Notes: generated by a model from the letters alone, not told the origin. 64,000 bases of DNA from Gambelia wislizenii (GCA_030847615.1 JAUMIR010000004.1:70711001-70775000), one strand, 5' to 3'. Counted from the first letter of the stretch, positions 1 through 12,780 are shown. Translations and numbers: made by a program.

Positions 1-1179
1 AATGTTGCAGCTGATACTGGGAATTTGCAGAAAACCATCCCAGGCAACTGAAATTTCATTTGGATACTGAAAAAACATCCACCAAGGACTAAAGCAACAA
101 ATATGGCAACCTCTCAACACATTTTCCTTGCCTGGAGGAGCCCAATGATTCGGCCAAAGTCATCCAATCAGTTCCTTAGCAGAGCAAAGATCTGAACCCA
201 AGATCTCTGTTGACTGCTTGATTGTCATTGAGTGGCCTTTAGATTACGTGGGACTTATGTATGCTCCATCAATGGCAAACAGAGAGGCAAGCTCACTTGA
301 AGGTGTCTGGACATCAAAGCTGCAAAGGCATGTATTATCAACGGGAAGAAATCCTGATAGCTTTAGAAGCCAATTCTGCAGGTGGCAAATTGGATCCAGG
401 GTCTCTTTAGAAGCCTGCAGTCCAGGGACCCCATCTCCAGAACATCTGTCTCCTCAAAATCTCCCCCCCCCTCCAAAGATAAAGGAGTCAGGACAGAGGA
501 GTGGCACAAGGCAGAAGTTTAAAAAGCACATTCAGTACCAGAAGATCTAGGCACCCGGTCAAATATTTCATTTGTTTGCCCCTTGTCCAGCTGCCAGTAA
601 AGTCCTTTGGGGTGGGGGGGGTGGGGAGAGAAAGAAAAGAAAAGCATCCACCAACTTCAATGTTCTCAGGATGCTAAGCCAGGACTGAATGGATTTTCCA
701 AGGTGCTTAGTCACAGCAAGTGGGGGGGGGGAGGGAGGGAGGAGCTCCTCATAAAAGAAAGGCTCCAAGGCATAGTGGAATATTGATGCTGTCACTTCAA
801 TGGTTGGGCGAGTGATAAAAGGCCAGGATAAGTGTCTGCATCTCATCCTTGAAAATCTCGGGGCCGGGAATGCGATGCTTTTTGGGGCGCAAGGGGGAGT
901 GGAGTGGAGAGGCTCAGACGGCAAGGGAAGCAGCTGTGGGACCAGACAAGGATGGGTGAGCCCTTTCTGCCACCCCTTCGCCTAAGGAATAGGTTTTCCA
1001 AACCAGGGAGGAGGGGGGGAAGGGGAGGGTCACCCTCCCCAGCTCCTTGGCTGCAGGAGCTTAGCAGGAGGGACATGGCTAATACACATCCCACTGGGGG
1101 AGTGAGATCAAAGCCACTGAAGTAGATACAAGAGGTTTCTGCTTCACAGGAGCTGGTTAAAGAGAGGCTTTGTTGCCAA
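1..1179. other. non-coding stretch upstream of CpG block
   Basis: I see no gene or recognisable repeat here. The only clear structure is G-rich sequence at about 608-622 and 721-742 on the plus strand, which could form G-quadruplexes. Short open frames are present on both strands but have biased, low-complexity composition and no recognisable domain. It could be promoter-proximal DNA of the CpG block that follows. Confidence 0.5.
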
Positions 1180-1749
1180 GGCCCTCCAGAGTCCGGAATG
1201 GAGCAAGACCTGACCTCCTCCCAACTCCGCACTGCCCCCCACCAGCCCCTCCCGACCGACACACTGCCCTGCTCGCCCGCCACGTCCAAAGTGGGCTTGG
1301 TGCGGAATCCGTGCCAGCCAGTACGTCGCAGGAAACCCAGCAATAGCCGCCGGGCTACTGCTGGCAAGACCCCAAGGGAGGGGGCGGGGGGGCCTTCAAA
1401 AGCGAGCCAAGGCGAGTGGGGGGCCGCTCAGAGGCCGGGGGGAGGCGAGGGGTGGCAGGGCAAGGCGCGCCCCGGCCGGCCCCAGCCTCCTCGCCCTCCT
1501 GCGCACCGCCAGCCAGCCAGCCACCTGCGGGATTCCGAGGGCGCTCGTCACCAGCCGAGCGAGAGGAGCCGTCCTGAAACCGTGCGCTTTTTCCCTAGAG
1601 GGTTTCGGAAAGCAGGAGCAAGCCAGCCCGGCTTCTTCCCACCACCAGCTTGCCTGGCTCTGGCCGCCACTGCTGCCCTTCCTCCGGCCTGCATCCAAGC
1701 TGCCTGCCTTGGCACCGGCTCCTTGCCAGTGGGGGGTGGTCTGCTGAAG
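1180..1749 (+). promoter_or_regulatory. CpG island with possible untranslated first exon
   Basis: This block is GC-rich and dense in CpG, unlike the AT-rich DNA around it, which is typical of a vertebrate promoter. It ends with a good splice donor: exon ...CTGAAG followed by GTGAGA at 1750-1755. I infer a plus-strand first exon ending at 1749. The long open frames through the island on both strands look like a by-product of GC content, and I recognise no protein in them. No later exon of this putative gene could be identified in the next 48 kb, so the direction and existence of the transcript are inference. Confidence 0.5.
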
Positions 1750-2110
1750 GTGAGACCCCTTGGAATCCAGTAGCCATACAGTCTTCGCTTCGGTCTTTGG
1801 GGGATGGAGGGGGCTTTGAAAGGCCGTGTGGCTACAAATTGGGTCAGGAGTGGTGGAGAAGGGGTGTAGGTAAGAGGTATTGGGGAGTCTGGGGCAACTT
1901 CTTCTGATTAGTTATTCTAGGACTTGCAGCACCCACCACTCCAATGCAGGGTGTGTGTGTGTGTGTTGTTTAACTTTTATTTTTAATGCACCGTATTTGG
2001 AATGAAAGCTGATGCCTTTGGGTGTTTTCACAAAGGATGGTGAGCAGACTTTTTACAGCACAATGGTATGCACGTTGACTCTAAAGTAAGTCTCAGTGTT
2101 TTCAGTGGTC

Positions 2111-2280
2111 GTTGTTGTGTGCCTTTAAGTAGTTTCCAACTTATGGTGACTCTCAGGTGAACCTATCAGTGTGTGATTTGCCCAAGGTCATCCAGTAGGT
2201 TTTCGTGGTTGAGTGGAGATTTGAACTCTGGTCTCCAGAGTTGTAGTCCAACACTCAAACCATTACACCATACTGGCTCC
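2111..2280 (-). mobile_element. Sauria-type SINE, internally deleted
   Basis: Read on the minus strand, the element has a tRNA-like head (GTGGT...GGTTTGAG then a B-box-like GGGTTCAAATC region), a body with the MIR-like GACCTTGGGCAA motif, and a 3' tail related to BovB (AAGGCACACAACAAC). It is shorter than the 240-bp copies at 10.6 and 18.0 kb because the middle is missing. It is flanked by a perfect 9-bp duplication, TCAGTGGTC, at 2102-2110 and 2281-2289, which shows insertion by target-primed reverse transcription. Family assignment is from remembered features of Sauria SINEs. Confidence 0.8.
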
Positions 2281-2289
2281 TCAGTGGTC

Positions 2290-4207
2290 CTTATTCACAA
2301 GTAAATAAGCACAGGAGTCCTCTGTGTGCTCTTATTTGGGAGTAACTGTGGACAAATTTGCATGGTTGCTCTGTGATGGGCCACATATAAGTTAACAGAT
2401 TAAAAGAAACACATTTAATGCATGTTTCTAAGACTTTGACCCCGCCCCTTTGATTTACAAATGTGGGAAAACCAAAAACTTTTAAAGTATTGCCTGTGAA
2501 AGTGGCCTTTTTAAAAACTTACTGTTAAATGTTAACCAAAGAAGCCTTAATAGGCATTTTTCGGAGCTTGGGAAATTCTGGCTGGAGGCAGGGTGGGTAG
2601 GTGGGGATGCTGCTGCACTGGCTGTGGAATCTAGTCCAAAAATCCAACCCCTTCCAAGCTCTGCCATCATAAACATACACCTGTCTCTGCTGTGTGTGTG
2701 GGGGGGGGGGACAGCCATAGCTATAGATTATGTGCATTGGGGTTGTCTTAGAAGCATCAAGGTATGAAATCTTGTCATATGCCCCCCTTTTGCTGAACTA
2801 CCTTTTCTGCAGGGACTATCACTGAAAAAGAAGGAACAGTATAGATGCTATTTATTATGGATACATACAGATCAGGATGTGACATATTATTCACAACCAT
2901 AGTTCAGACTGCTGCCATCTTTGAATATTAAGACTATGATGGGATGGAGTTGGTAGTGTTGTCTGCTCAGAAGGCTTGCGCTCCCTAAAGTTGCTTGGCT
3001 AGTCACTATGGTGCCCATTGAGTAGGACTGTGGGACAGAGGTCCAGGGGTCTCCCTGATCAGCATCGTGTGTAAAAATGACTTCCAGATATGGCACAGCT
3101 GGCTGGCTGACCACATTCAAAACCAAGTGAAGTAATACAATTTAACTTCTTTTTAAAAAGGGAGGTGGGGGGACTTCCACGTGACAATTAAGACCAGAAT
3201 TGAAAACCATAGAATGGCACTGGTAGCTGGTGGACGTGAGAGGTATCTCTAGAAGACATCAATATTCCACTATGCCTTGGAACCTAGAGACATCTTACTT
3301 TAAACTTGCATGATTCCACTAGAAAACAATGAACCATGCAAACGGCCATGCAACCCACGCTTAATTTCCTGTAACTATTTGGGTGGACAAAATAGGTATT
3401 TTATAACACATATAGGGTGCTCATATGTCCTGCTATACAGAGGACACTTCTTTGCTTGGAGGCAATCAATTATTGCAGGACTGTCCATTGCCAGTCTGAC
3501 TGAAAGATAAAGAAGGGAGAGCAAGGGCCTTAAAGCTATCAGCAGCACCTGGCTAGTAGAGCAAGCAGGTACACATCTCCCCTTTATGGTAAGATGTACT
3601 GTTTGTCTCTTGGGTTGATAATAATGTTTCCAGATTTTTATCTGTACATCTAAATTAGCATATGCAAAATCCATCCTCTGGAGAGGGGTGCTGTGTTTCT
3701 TTTTTGGGGGGGCCAATGCATTAAGTGGGCCCATATAAAAGAGTACATAATCTTCTTGCCCATACAAAAGCAGCAAGCTAGATTTAGTGCCTTTGAAAAT
3801 ATAGAGGCTATGTTTAATGCCTGTTGTAGTTAAAAGAGAAGGTGGGTATACAGAACAGATGTCCACTTGGCAGCTCTTGGAATTACAGCTGGATATACCA
3901 TTTGAAACACAGAGCATGCACAACTGATTACTGCTTCGTCCAGGCTGTTTTCCAGTGTAAAGGCCACAAGGAATGCATGACTGTATGAGAGCACATGGTA
4001 AAGTTCACAGAGCCTCCGTAGCAATGTTTCCAACTGGGGGTACAATCAAACCATTCCAATTTCACCTCTTAATGTTCATGAACAAACAAGGTAATTAAAG
4101 TTTTAAAACAAAATTTGAAGTAGTGTATTGTGCTGTGCTGTACTGATTCATGAAAGATTAAGCATTTTTACTACTCAGATATGAACTATTGAGAAGGTGT
4201 AAGTGTG
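2290..4207. other. no gene seen
   Basis: AT-rich non-coding sequence. It contains a G-run (2699-2711) and a long chance open frame on the minus strand (3375-3923) without any recognisable domain. The stretch near 3404-3470 resembles the ends of decayed hAT-type elements but I could not find a matching terminal repeat. Confidence 0.4.
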
Positions 4208-4440
4208 GCTCTGAAAGCAATGGACTATTTATTTATATGTTTAATTATTCCACCCTTGCACCCAAGAGCCCAAGGCACTGCACACAGTTTCCCTGCCTTC
4301 CATCCATCCCACCCTCACAACAACCCTATAAAGTAGGTCAGACTGAGCTATAGCTAAGCATTGTGGCCAAATAGGGTTATAAAGCTATGTCTTTCCAAGT
4401 CTAAATCAAACATTTTATCTACTGCAACATGCTGGCTATC
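4208..4440 (-). mobile_element. MIR-like tRNA SINE, decayed
   Basis: The plus strand reads as the reverse of a common sauropsid SINE: a TTTATTTATATG-like end, then CCAAGGC, CCCTCACAACAACCCTATAAAGTAGG and a final head segment near CATGCTGGCT. The CTCACAACAACCC motif is shared in the opposite orientation with the copy at about 43.95 kb (TTGTTGTGAGGATTAAA). Divergence is high and boundaries are approximate. Confidence 0.55.
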
Positions 4441-4628
4441 ATATATCCATGGGTATTATAGATGGATGGTGTAATTCAGATGAAATCTGGGTAGATTTTG
4501 CAGAATGCTTATTGTGCCTCTTCCCAGAAACACATCAAGCAAGTCCATATATTGTGGACATTGAATACTCATATGGAGGTATGTAGCACATTTGATCACA
4601 TGGTCTATATTAGGTAAGATGCTTTTAT

Positions 4629-4663
4629 ATACTTTTATTTTATTTTATTTTATTTTATTTTAA
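4629..4663. repeat. (TTTTA)n microsatellite
   Basis: About six tandem TTTTA units followed by TTTTAAG. Confidence 0.9.
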
Positions 4664-7600
4664 GAAGAGAACAGTAAGAATTTGAACCCATGTGTTTGAA
4701 TATAAGGGATAAACACATGCATGGAAATATAAAATTGTCCAGTATTCAAGCATGCAAAGTTCACTGCTATGAGGGAAAAGCCACCAAGCTTTTAGAGTTA
4801 CTTTAAAACAACAATACCAGAAGGCAATGCAAAAATTGCTGGGAGTGGGGATGCATCCTATATCAGCCATCCTCTGGTCTTGGTATGTTAGTAAATAAGC
4901 ACTGTTGTTGAGCAAGCATGAGTCAGAGCAGTGTTTGCACAGAGAGAAAAGTAAAGGCAGAGGGCCAGCTCTCCAGCTGGGCAAACTGATATAAAGGCAT
5001 TGATGTCCACATAGGCACGGCAGATTTAGCCACAAATTCCATCTTGAGCACAAGGTGCAGACACATTCATTAAATAGCAGGAACTGTTCCCATCCGTAGG
5101 AAGGAGCACTGGGGAGATTTTGTTCTTCTCTAATTAAAGCATTTTCCTTATTCCAAGAGCTCTTTTTTATAGTTTCCCCTGCCTAAGCGCAGAGAGGAGT
5201 TTCTTTGAAAAGGCAGCTGAGGAGAGAGACCATCCACCTGAAACGCAGGAGGCGGAAATTGTACACTCAGTACAACTCTCTTTATTCCTTTTGTCTGAGA
5301 GCTACAAAAAAGTTTTGTTTTGTACACCTTTCAGAGTTCCACATGCCAGCATTCATTCATCTCAGGCTATTTTCATGAAGGATGCTTTAATCAGCTCTCA
5401 CATTTCTTGTGTCTGTAAATGGAATGAAAACCTACATTGACTAGAAATGTACAGTTGATTTAAAAGTGTTTCCCTCTCCCCACCCCCTCCCACCTATTGA
5501 CTTGCATTACATTCATGGAAGGGAAATACCAGAGTAAAGCACACTAGCATATTTGCAGGTCATGGGCTTGGTCTAATCAAATTTGTGTTGTTGTTGTTTA
5601 AAAATGTATATGGACCACACTACCATGCCTAAAAAGGGATGTTTAAAAGTCATGCTTCTGGGGAAAAGCCTGGAAAATCATTCACTATTGAAAGAGGAAC
5701 CTCACTGTCTTTTAGCAACTTACAAGATTTTCTTTTAAGTATCTTACAGGAAATTGATGGAAGCATACCTTTCCTGCATGCCTACGCATGCATGACACTG
5801 AGCATGATACACAAGAAAAGGTTATACGCATAGTGTGTGCTTATATGAAACAGTCCACCTCATCATGTATTGAAGGAGAAATAATGCAAATGCAGAACAA
5901 CTGGACCACAGTGAATCTTCAAATTGGATTTGGGCATACCTGGGTTCCAGCGCATGAGATTTTGTAGTGCTACCAAAGCTGAGCCAGTTATGACTGAAGG
6001 TTTTGTGTTTGTTTGTTTGGCAGCTTTTCATATAGTACATTAGTACTGAGCTTTTTCAGGTACTTGGTAATTTCTCTTTACTTGGTAATATAATTAGCAA
6101 ACAGATTTACTCTTAGAAATAAGTTGTGAAATGGACAACCTCAAGCAAGTAACAGATCTTTATGTTTGTAAAGGTAAACTTAAAAATTCCTGGGACACAT
6201 TTTGCATTGGAGTAGAAAAAATAGTTGGGGTAAATGTAATAGATTCTCAGTTTTCTTTAGATGCCACAAAAATAATCTGATCTGGGAACTAATATTTAAA
6301 GATTCAAACCCCTGAGACTTGTACAGTATGATCTTGATTGAGTCTGTTTTATTGCTTGTTCTTTCAATGGAGCAGGACATGCGTCTTTATTTTTCTGAAG
6401 TTCTCAGAGGTACACTAAGTTCCCCCAGTGTCCAACAATCCATTCTTTCTGCTGAGCCTTTTGCAAAACTTTTGCAGCACTGGCATCTTTTGCATCATGT
6501 GTTGATTGGGTGGTTCTTGGATCCAGATATGCCTGAGATTTGTTAGGGCAGTCAGTGGAATGCAGCAGGCTTGTGGGCATGGTTGGGTATATCAGACCTA
6601 ATTCTTTGATGGAGTGGGTGACTTGTGGCCCTCAAAGGCTGCCAGAATGGGTTACCATTGGTGTTGTTGGTCCCATTTTCTCCCAGTGTTGCTCCCATTG
6701 CTGTTTCATGACATTGCTGCATGCCATACAAGGATAATCATCCCTGAAGGCCTTGTTTCCTAGCAGAAACTGGGCTTTTGCCAGTCCTCCAATTGGCTGT
6801 TGCAGTAGCCTGATTGTGCTGAGAAAGAAGGTGTGTGGCTCTCCTTGTGCATCCCCCAGAACTGAGATTGCTGGAAGGAGGTGGCTCAGGGAGAACATTC
6901 TCTATGCGCCTTCTTTTCTAGCATGCAAGGATCAAGTTCTAGATCAACACTGTAGTGATGGGGAGAGAGGCTTTAACCATAACCCAATATAAGTGATCAT
7001 GGCCAGGATCTCTGGGGTTGGAGAAGGAGGATTCAACCTTTCCCCAACTATTCCTGTGACTCCATTCGTTCAACATTGTTGGGGTATGGGGAAAGTGAAA
7101 ACCTTTTGCCACCCCCCTTCCATTACCAGCAATCTGGAGCATGATCAATGGGATGGGTGAAGGAACCCTTTAATCTCTCCCTCATCCCAGAGATCTGAAT
7201 CTAGATACCTGGGAGGCAGGAGGTGATCCATCCTCTTGCTGATCCTGGATCAGGGTGCCAAGGTGTATGTGTGTGGGGGGGGAAGGGTTTGTTTGCATGT
7301 GCCCTTGGCCACCTAGCCAAAGCTACATCCAGCCCTCAGGCTTACAAAGGCTGCACACCCTATTGGAAGACATCTTCTCTACTGAAAACAAAACAAGGCC
7401 ACTAAAAGCTTATTTTAGGGGATAAAAGCAAACAGGCAAAGCAAATTTCATTAGGGATGAGCCTCAAGTAGACTGGAAACAATCACAGTGGATCAATAAC
7501 TGAGGAGATGACTAGCCAAGGTAAAATTTCCAGGAGTACCTCTGTGATGTGGAACATTGGTGACTCAGTCCAGGTGGCCCCAGCTTGGAGGTTCTTATTT

Positions 7601-8500
7601 TTATCCTGCTCCTTTGTATTTTCTAAAGGCTTTCGGCTTATCCTGCTTAAGCCCTCTGCTGTGGTCTATGGCTTTTTATTCCTATGTGATTGCTTTTCAT
7701 AACTCATGTAGGGCTAAAAGCCATGGGCTACACAGAGGAATAATCCACTTCCTTGGGCACCTCAGCAAAGCACCATGAAACACAGATTCCTTAACTCTAT
7801 CCTTCCTCTTTTCAAAAGAAATCACCCATCTTTATTTTGTATCCAGTGGCCAGGGTGTAGCAAGGTTTTGCTGGATGAATGTGACAAGGGCTTGTTAGAT
7901 AAAGAACATACAGAGGTGGAGGGATTGATCTCTCCTTCCCCTGAGCCTCTTCTCTCCGTTCACAGCTGAAAAGAAGGTGGCTTCACTGATCAGGTTACAG
8001 CTCAGTTTTTGTAACATGTTTCTGAAAAAGGAGAAAGAAAAGAGCTCTGCTATTCAAACATAAGGGCCAAAGTTTCTCTCACCCTCCAGCCCATTGTAAG
8101 GAATGCTCAGCGCAGAATGCAAAAACCTTTCCATGAAAGCTACACAGAGCAATCGTTAACTAGGCACGCTGAGAGCAGTGACAGGTAATTAGAGAGACTT
8201 TCTCACAGTCAGGTTGCGCAGGTGTCCAGCCAAGGGCAGGGTGAAGATGGAAAAAGACTGAAAAATTGAGATTTTCAGCCAGACACACAACTGCAATAAC
8301 TTTCAGAAGGGCATTCAGGAAGAGACAAATGAATTTGCTATCACTGGCATGACTGCAAATAAAGGTGGCTTCTTTTTAGAGTGTATGTTGTATGCTAACA
8401 GCACAGAAACTCTTCATTTTTCATATGCATGTTGCCTCATGTGCCTGCAGAGGACTGATAACCCTTCAGCAGTACAATCCTAAACATCTTTTTTTTTTTT
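4664..8500. other. no gene seen
   Basis: About 3.8 kb of unremarkable AT-rich sequence. Open frames are short and carry no recognisable domain. No repeat family was identified with confidence. Confidence 0.4.
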
Positions 8501-8529
8501 TATGTCTCAGTGGGTTGCATGCAAAAGTA

Positions 8530-8830
8530 TCATTCTGCTCATGCCAAACATTTGCTATCGAAACCCTATTGTTGACCTTGTGCAATTTGTCAGCTGCAGT
8601 GCTCTGGTGCCATTTGTACCACTCATTGTACAAGCCCTTTCACAGATTACTTCACAAGACAATCCACAGTCTGGTTCACAAGCCCACACTATCACTTTTG
8701 TACAAGCCATAGTACAAGCTGGTGCACAAGCCATTCCAGAAGCCATTGTGCTAGGGCCCCCCTGCCCAAGCAGTTTCAAAGTCATTGCACCATCCATTTC
8801 ACTAATTGCTGCAGGAGCTGCTTCAAGCAG
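8530..8830. repeat. degenerate 12-bp periodic repeat
   Basis: From roughly 8575 onward the sequence falls into 12-base units of the form TTnCACAAGCCn, for example TTGTACAAGCCC, CTTCACAAGACA, GTTCACAAGCCC, TTGTACAAGCCA, TAGTACAAGCTG and GTGCACAAGCCA. Weaker units continue to about 8830 (TTTCAAAGTCAT, TGCACCATCCAT, TTCACTAATTGC). Because 12 is a multiple of three, the repeat creates overlapping open frames (for example 8502-8936 plus) with a four-residue rhythm rich in QA. I interpret the frames as a by-product of the repeat and not as a gene. Confidence 0.75.
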
Positions 8831-9216
8831 GAGTGGGAATTACAGGCTGTACGGACCTTTCATGCACCCTCCAGAGGCCCCCCCCCCACTTTTAAAAAGA
8901 AAAATGAAGAATTCTGCCTTCAGAAGCTTTCAGTAGCATATGATGGTCAGCTGAACAAGCCATGGGACCTTCTACTACCTTTCACTTCTAGTCACTCTGA
9001 GTTTCATAGTCTAGGGTTGGAAAATGGGGTGGGGTGTCCCCTAGACCTCTATGGCTCCACACCCCTGTTATAAAGTGAGGCATTCCTTATTCTAATTGTT
9101 CCTCTAGGGATTGCACCAGCAGAATGTCACCACCTTTTGTATGTTTTCTGCAACTTTAATGTTGGATACACCCCAGAAAATACAATCTAATGTCTTCCCT
9201 ACACTCTAGATCCCAA

Positions 9217-9540
9217 GAGGAGTTATTTTACTTTATTGCTGCTAATGGAGTTTAAATTTTACTGTCCTTTGTCTGGGTCCCCACATGGCCAAGAATTGAC
9301 CTCTGCCTGCATTGAGATCCCTCCATATCAACTGAACAACAACAGAGACAACATCTGATACAAGACGTTGGTCTGTGACAACAACACTGTCATCTTTTTT
9401 TAAAAAATCTTTCTGCTGTATGTTTTTTTAAATGTCTTTTGTCTGATGAATAAGCTAGTGAAGCTTTGAAAAGCTTGCATGATGTCTTTTGTGCATCTCA
9501 GTTGGCCAATAAAGTCATCTCTGTTTTGTGGATTGTTTTA
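9217..9540 (+). mobile_element. unclassified interspersed repeat, copy 1 (Penelope-like tail?)
   Basis: This segment is homologous to 13846-14165 in the same orientation. Shared landmarks in order are TAATGGA, CTGTCTTT/CTGTCCTTTG, CACATGGCCAAGAA, a run of T, CTGATG, GAAGCTT and AAGCTTGCAT, and a terminal AATAAAG followed by TTTTGTGGA. The arrangement CTGATGA, small inverted repeat (AAGCT/AGCTT), GAAA is reminiscent of the hammerhead-like motifs reported in Penelope-like element repeats. No coding part is present, so the class is uncertain. Confidence 0.5.
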
Positions 9541-9618
9541 TTTTTCCTACTAGGTGTTAGAAATATACTTTTTTAGTATATTCAACCAGAGAGTAGTAAT
9601 CTGAAATTTGATAGCATA

Positions 9619-9842
9619 TAGTCGGCCCATCATATTAACAGATTCTGTATCCAGGGATGCAACCAACCACAGTTCAAAAATATTTTTAAAATATCCAAAA
9701 AAACCAAACTTGGATGTTGATGTTTTATATAAGGGATGCTATTTTACTATGCCATTGTATATAATGGAACTGGAGCATTGATGGATTTTGGTATCCACAG
9801 GAGTCCTGGAACCAAACCCCAGTGGATACAGAGGGACCACTG
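9619..9842 (-). mobile_element. TA-flanked MITE, family B
   Basis: A 224-bp element flanked by TA (9617-9618 and 9843-9844). Its right end reads, on the minus strand, CAGTGGTCCCTCTGTATCCA, matching the left ends of the copies at 13250 and 36238. The internal body (CCATTATATACAATGGCATAG on the minus strand) also matches them. TIR type and TA duplication indicate a Tc1/mariner-superfamily, Tigger-like non-autonomous transposon; no transposase is encoded. Confidence 0.75.
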
Positions 9843-9844
9843 TA

Positions 9845-10598
9845 TATTACAGATAGCCAGTTCACACATGCTTTTGCAGAACTTAACAAAGCAAACATAC
9901 TTGGGGAATTCTGACACATCTCTTAGACTATCAGTCCAGATTTTTTCTGATCAGTTGGCAATTCTAATATGGCCCGTGCATATGCAAAACTTCCCTAAAT
10001 AAGGCATATGTTGTTTCAGTCGGGAGGTTAGGGACAGATGGAAAAATTTTGTCTGCATTTTACAATAAACTTACGTAATGTGCATTCCCAAGCTAATAAG
10101 CCCTGGCTGAAATTTACATTTATATGTTGGTATTTACATTTTCTTGATTTTTTCATTACAGTTCAGGGCAATCAACATTGTGGGAAAAATGGGTGTATTG
10201 GAGAAACACCCATTAAAATGCAAATTTTAGTGAAAACAACATCTAAAAAGAACTTTATATTAAAGGGGAAATGCTTGTAAAATACATTTATTATAGAAAG
10301 GTATCACAAAAACATGGCTATTTGGGGAGGAATGTACACAGAAATGGGTATGAATTCCCATGCTCACTTTTACAAAATAAGTAAGTGCAAAGTGATGCAG
10401 AAAAGGGATGAAATGAAAAGATGAGAAACACAAAACAGAAATTGACAAGTTTATCTGTCCTCAAAGAAGATAACCTTTACTCTCTGTGAACAGCTGTCAG
10501 TTCTTCAAATTCATGATTGAGTACATATTTGCGTGTCCAGACAGAATATTTTGAAATGAAATTGGTAGAAGCTCTCGTCCACTTCCTCCTCTTTCATT
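9845..10598. other. no gene seen
   Basis: AT-rich sequence without a recognisable gene or repeat. Confidence 0.4.
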
Positions 10599-10840
10599 GT
10601 TATTGTGGTGGTGGTGGTTGTGTGCCTTCTAGTCATTTCTGACTTATGGCAACCGTAAGATGAACCTATCAAAGGGTTTTCTTGGCAGGATTTGTTCAGA
10701 GGAGTTTGCCATTGGCCTTCCTCTGAGGCTGAGAGGATGGCTCTCTCTGAGTTCCCAAGAGGGGTTGCATGGCCGAGCAGAGATTTGAACCCTGGTCTCC
10801 AAAGTTGTAGTCCAACGCTCAGACCAGTACATCACACTGG
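10599..10840 (-). mobile_element. Sauria-type SINE, near full length
   Basis: On the minus strand: tRNA-like head beginning GAGCCAGTGTG, B-box-like GGTTCAAATC, body with CAGAGGAAGG and CTGAACAAATCC, and the BovB-like tail ending in AAGGCACACAACCACC. A perfect 10-bp target-site duplication, CTCTTTCATT, flanks it at 10589-10598 and 10841-10850. These elements carry no protein and depend on the BovB reverse transcriptase. Confidence 0.85.
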
Positions 10841-10850
10841 CTCTTTCATT

Positions 10851-12780
10851 AGGGCACTTCATATATATGTGTATGTTACCTGAGACTTCTTTCTAGCATA
10901 ACCGCCCTAGAAAGTATGTCTCTCAGCAACTATGGCAGGCACTGCCTTTGTGTGCTCCAATGCCAACAGCAAAGGTCATACCACACACCTGCTTTTCTGA
11001 TTGTACTGCTTGTAGTGGTGAATGAGTGGGACTAGGATGGCCAGTGCCTAATTAACTAGCAATAATAGGAATAGGGATGGTGGGGGATAAAGAACCCATT
11101 TAACCAGCTTCTTTGTTGCAAACCAAAATGTTTTCTTGTGCTGGGAAAGTAATGAGCAAAATCCCGTTTGCCTTTAGTTGAGCTTGAATTGGAACAAAAC
11201 CCCTATGGAATGTGCAGCTCTGTTTTCGCTCTTTTCTCTGCAATTGTACTCTTAATGATCAGGGCAGCTGCAGTGGGGGCCCAAGGAGCTTTTGAAGGCC
11301 AGGCTTTTAAATGGTCGACATAACTAAAAGGGATTGAGAAGCAGCTCTTCTGAAATGCTGGCACTTCCTATAGGGGATTTGCCTGAATTTGCTACTCTGC
11401 CTTTTTCATAACACCTTAAAGAGTTAGCTGGCGAGCTGTGCTGATAAATAAGTAAGTGTGTGCGTGTCTTCCACAAAGACAGTAACCCTTCAGAGGAATA
11501 ACCAATGTTGCCAACTGATCACTGGGTGGGGGGCACTTCTTCTGCCTTCCCTACCCTTGTGCCTTTACCAGGAGTCTGATGTGCAACTGATGTACAGTTA
11601 TGCCTTTTTCATCATGGCAGGGAAATGGGTATCATCAGCTGCTTCTGCCTGCTGAGCAGCAGGCCAGTAGGAGGCAATCCTAGCTGGTTAAGAGGAACAA
11701 TTGAAGAGCTTCTCTTTGGAAATATAAAAATTGGCAGGTAGCAGACTATTTCTAAACAGGGAGTGTATAGATCACTGGTGAAAGAGATAAGGAGCAAAGA
11801 ATTACCTAGTGCTCCTTCTATTAGCCAAAGAAGAAATTAATTTTAGAAAACATGCTAAGTATGGGGCAATAATGGGGTAATGTTACATAGTGGATGTTAT
11901 CCCACTTTAGGCAGTTCTATTTCTCTAGGTCACGTGCAATAGAAGATCTGTGTGGCATGTTCTAATTCTGTGTAATTGTAATGCTTTTCCAGCTAATCTA
12001 ATAGACAGGGATAATTTGTCTCTTTGTTTAATTAAATATTGAGCATCCGAGATCCTTTATTTATGTTCCAGACACAGGAGACTGGCACATTGTTTGTAAG
12101 GATAATTTCTATATTCTTGTATCAACAGATGAAGGGAACTAATGCAAAAGTTATTTTTCCTAATAAATATTTGAGAGTTAAGCAGAGGGCTCTGAACAAG
12201 TTCATCAGCAAGTTTTTTGGAGTGCAGGTTAGAGCCTTGTCCCTTGTGATTTGTTTCACTGTTCTTTATGCTATTGATTTTTCTTTTAGCAAAACAGATG
12301 CCAAAAGAAAAGCTCTGTGTTTCTGCAAAACTTACATGTGACTGAAATGAAGGAAATGTAGGAAGCCTCAAAGGTTGTTTAGAGCTTTGTTAATGGGTTG
12401 AATTATGGGTGAAAAGTGTGAGAGGGTAGGCTTAAGCAACTCCATAAGCCCCACACTTCACTCCATAGACTCCTAGAAAGAGGAGGGCTGAATCTTTTCT
12501 ACCCCCTTAAGAGTCCTAAACTTAGCATAAAAGAGAGGGGGAAACTATCAAGGGAAAATCAGATTGTCTTACAGCACAACTTTATGGTGTTTACTTGGGA
12601 GTAATTCCCATTCTGTGCAGTGTGACTCTTTCTGTAATAAATTTAATGAGTCTTAATCAATCTTAATAAGTTCTGTGGTTGTGGACTAATGATCATTTTC
12701 AGTAAGCAGCTAGTGGATCCTAATTTGCTCATAGTGAACCAGATACACCTTACAAATGCAAACTACTTATTTGACTATTG
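10851..12780. other. no gene seen
   Basis: Non-coding sequence. A 100-codon open frame at 12039-12341 has no recognisable domain and matches no splice context I trust. Confidence 0.4.

Noticed and set aside
843..1367. 174-codon minus-strand open frame
   Set aside because: Low-complexity translation from G-rich DNA with no domain; probably not coding.
1198..1773. 191-codon open frame in the CpG block
   Set aside because: Proline/arginine-rich translation expected from GC-rich DNA; it runs through the inferred splice donor and the opposite strand is also open.
3375..3923. 182-codon open frame on the minus strand
   Set aside because: No start context, domain or codon bias; contains hAT-like end sequence and looks like chance.
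8502..8936. 144-codon open frame as a gene
   Set aside because: Explained by the 12-bp periodicity, which keeps frames open; no splice or promoter context.
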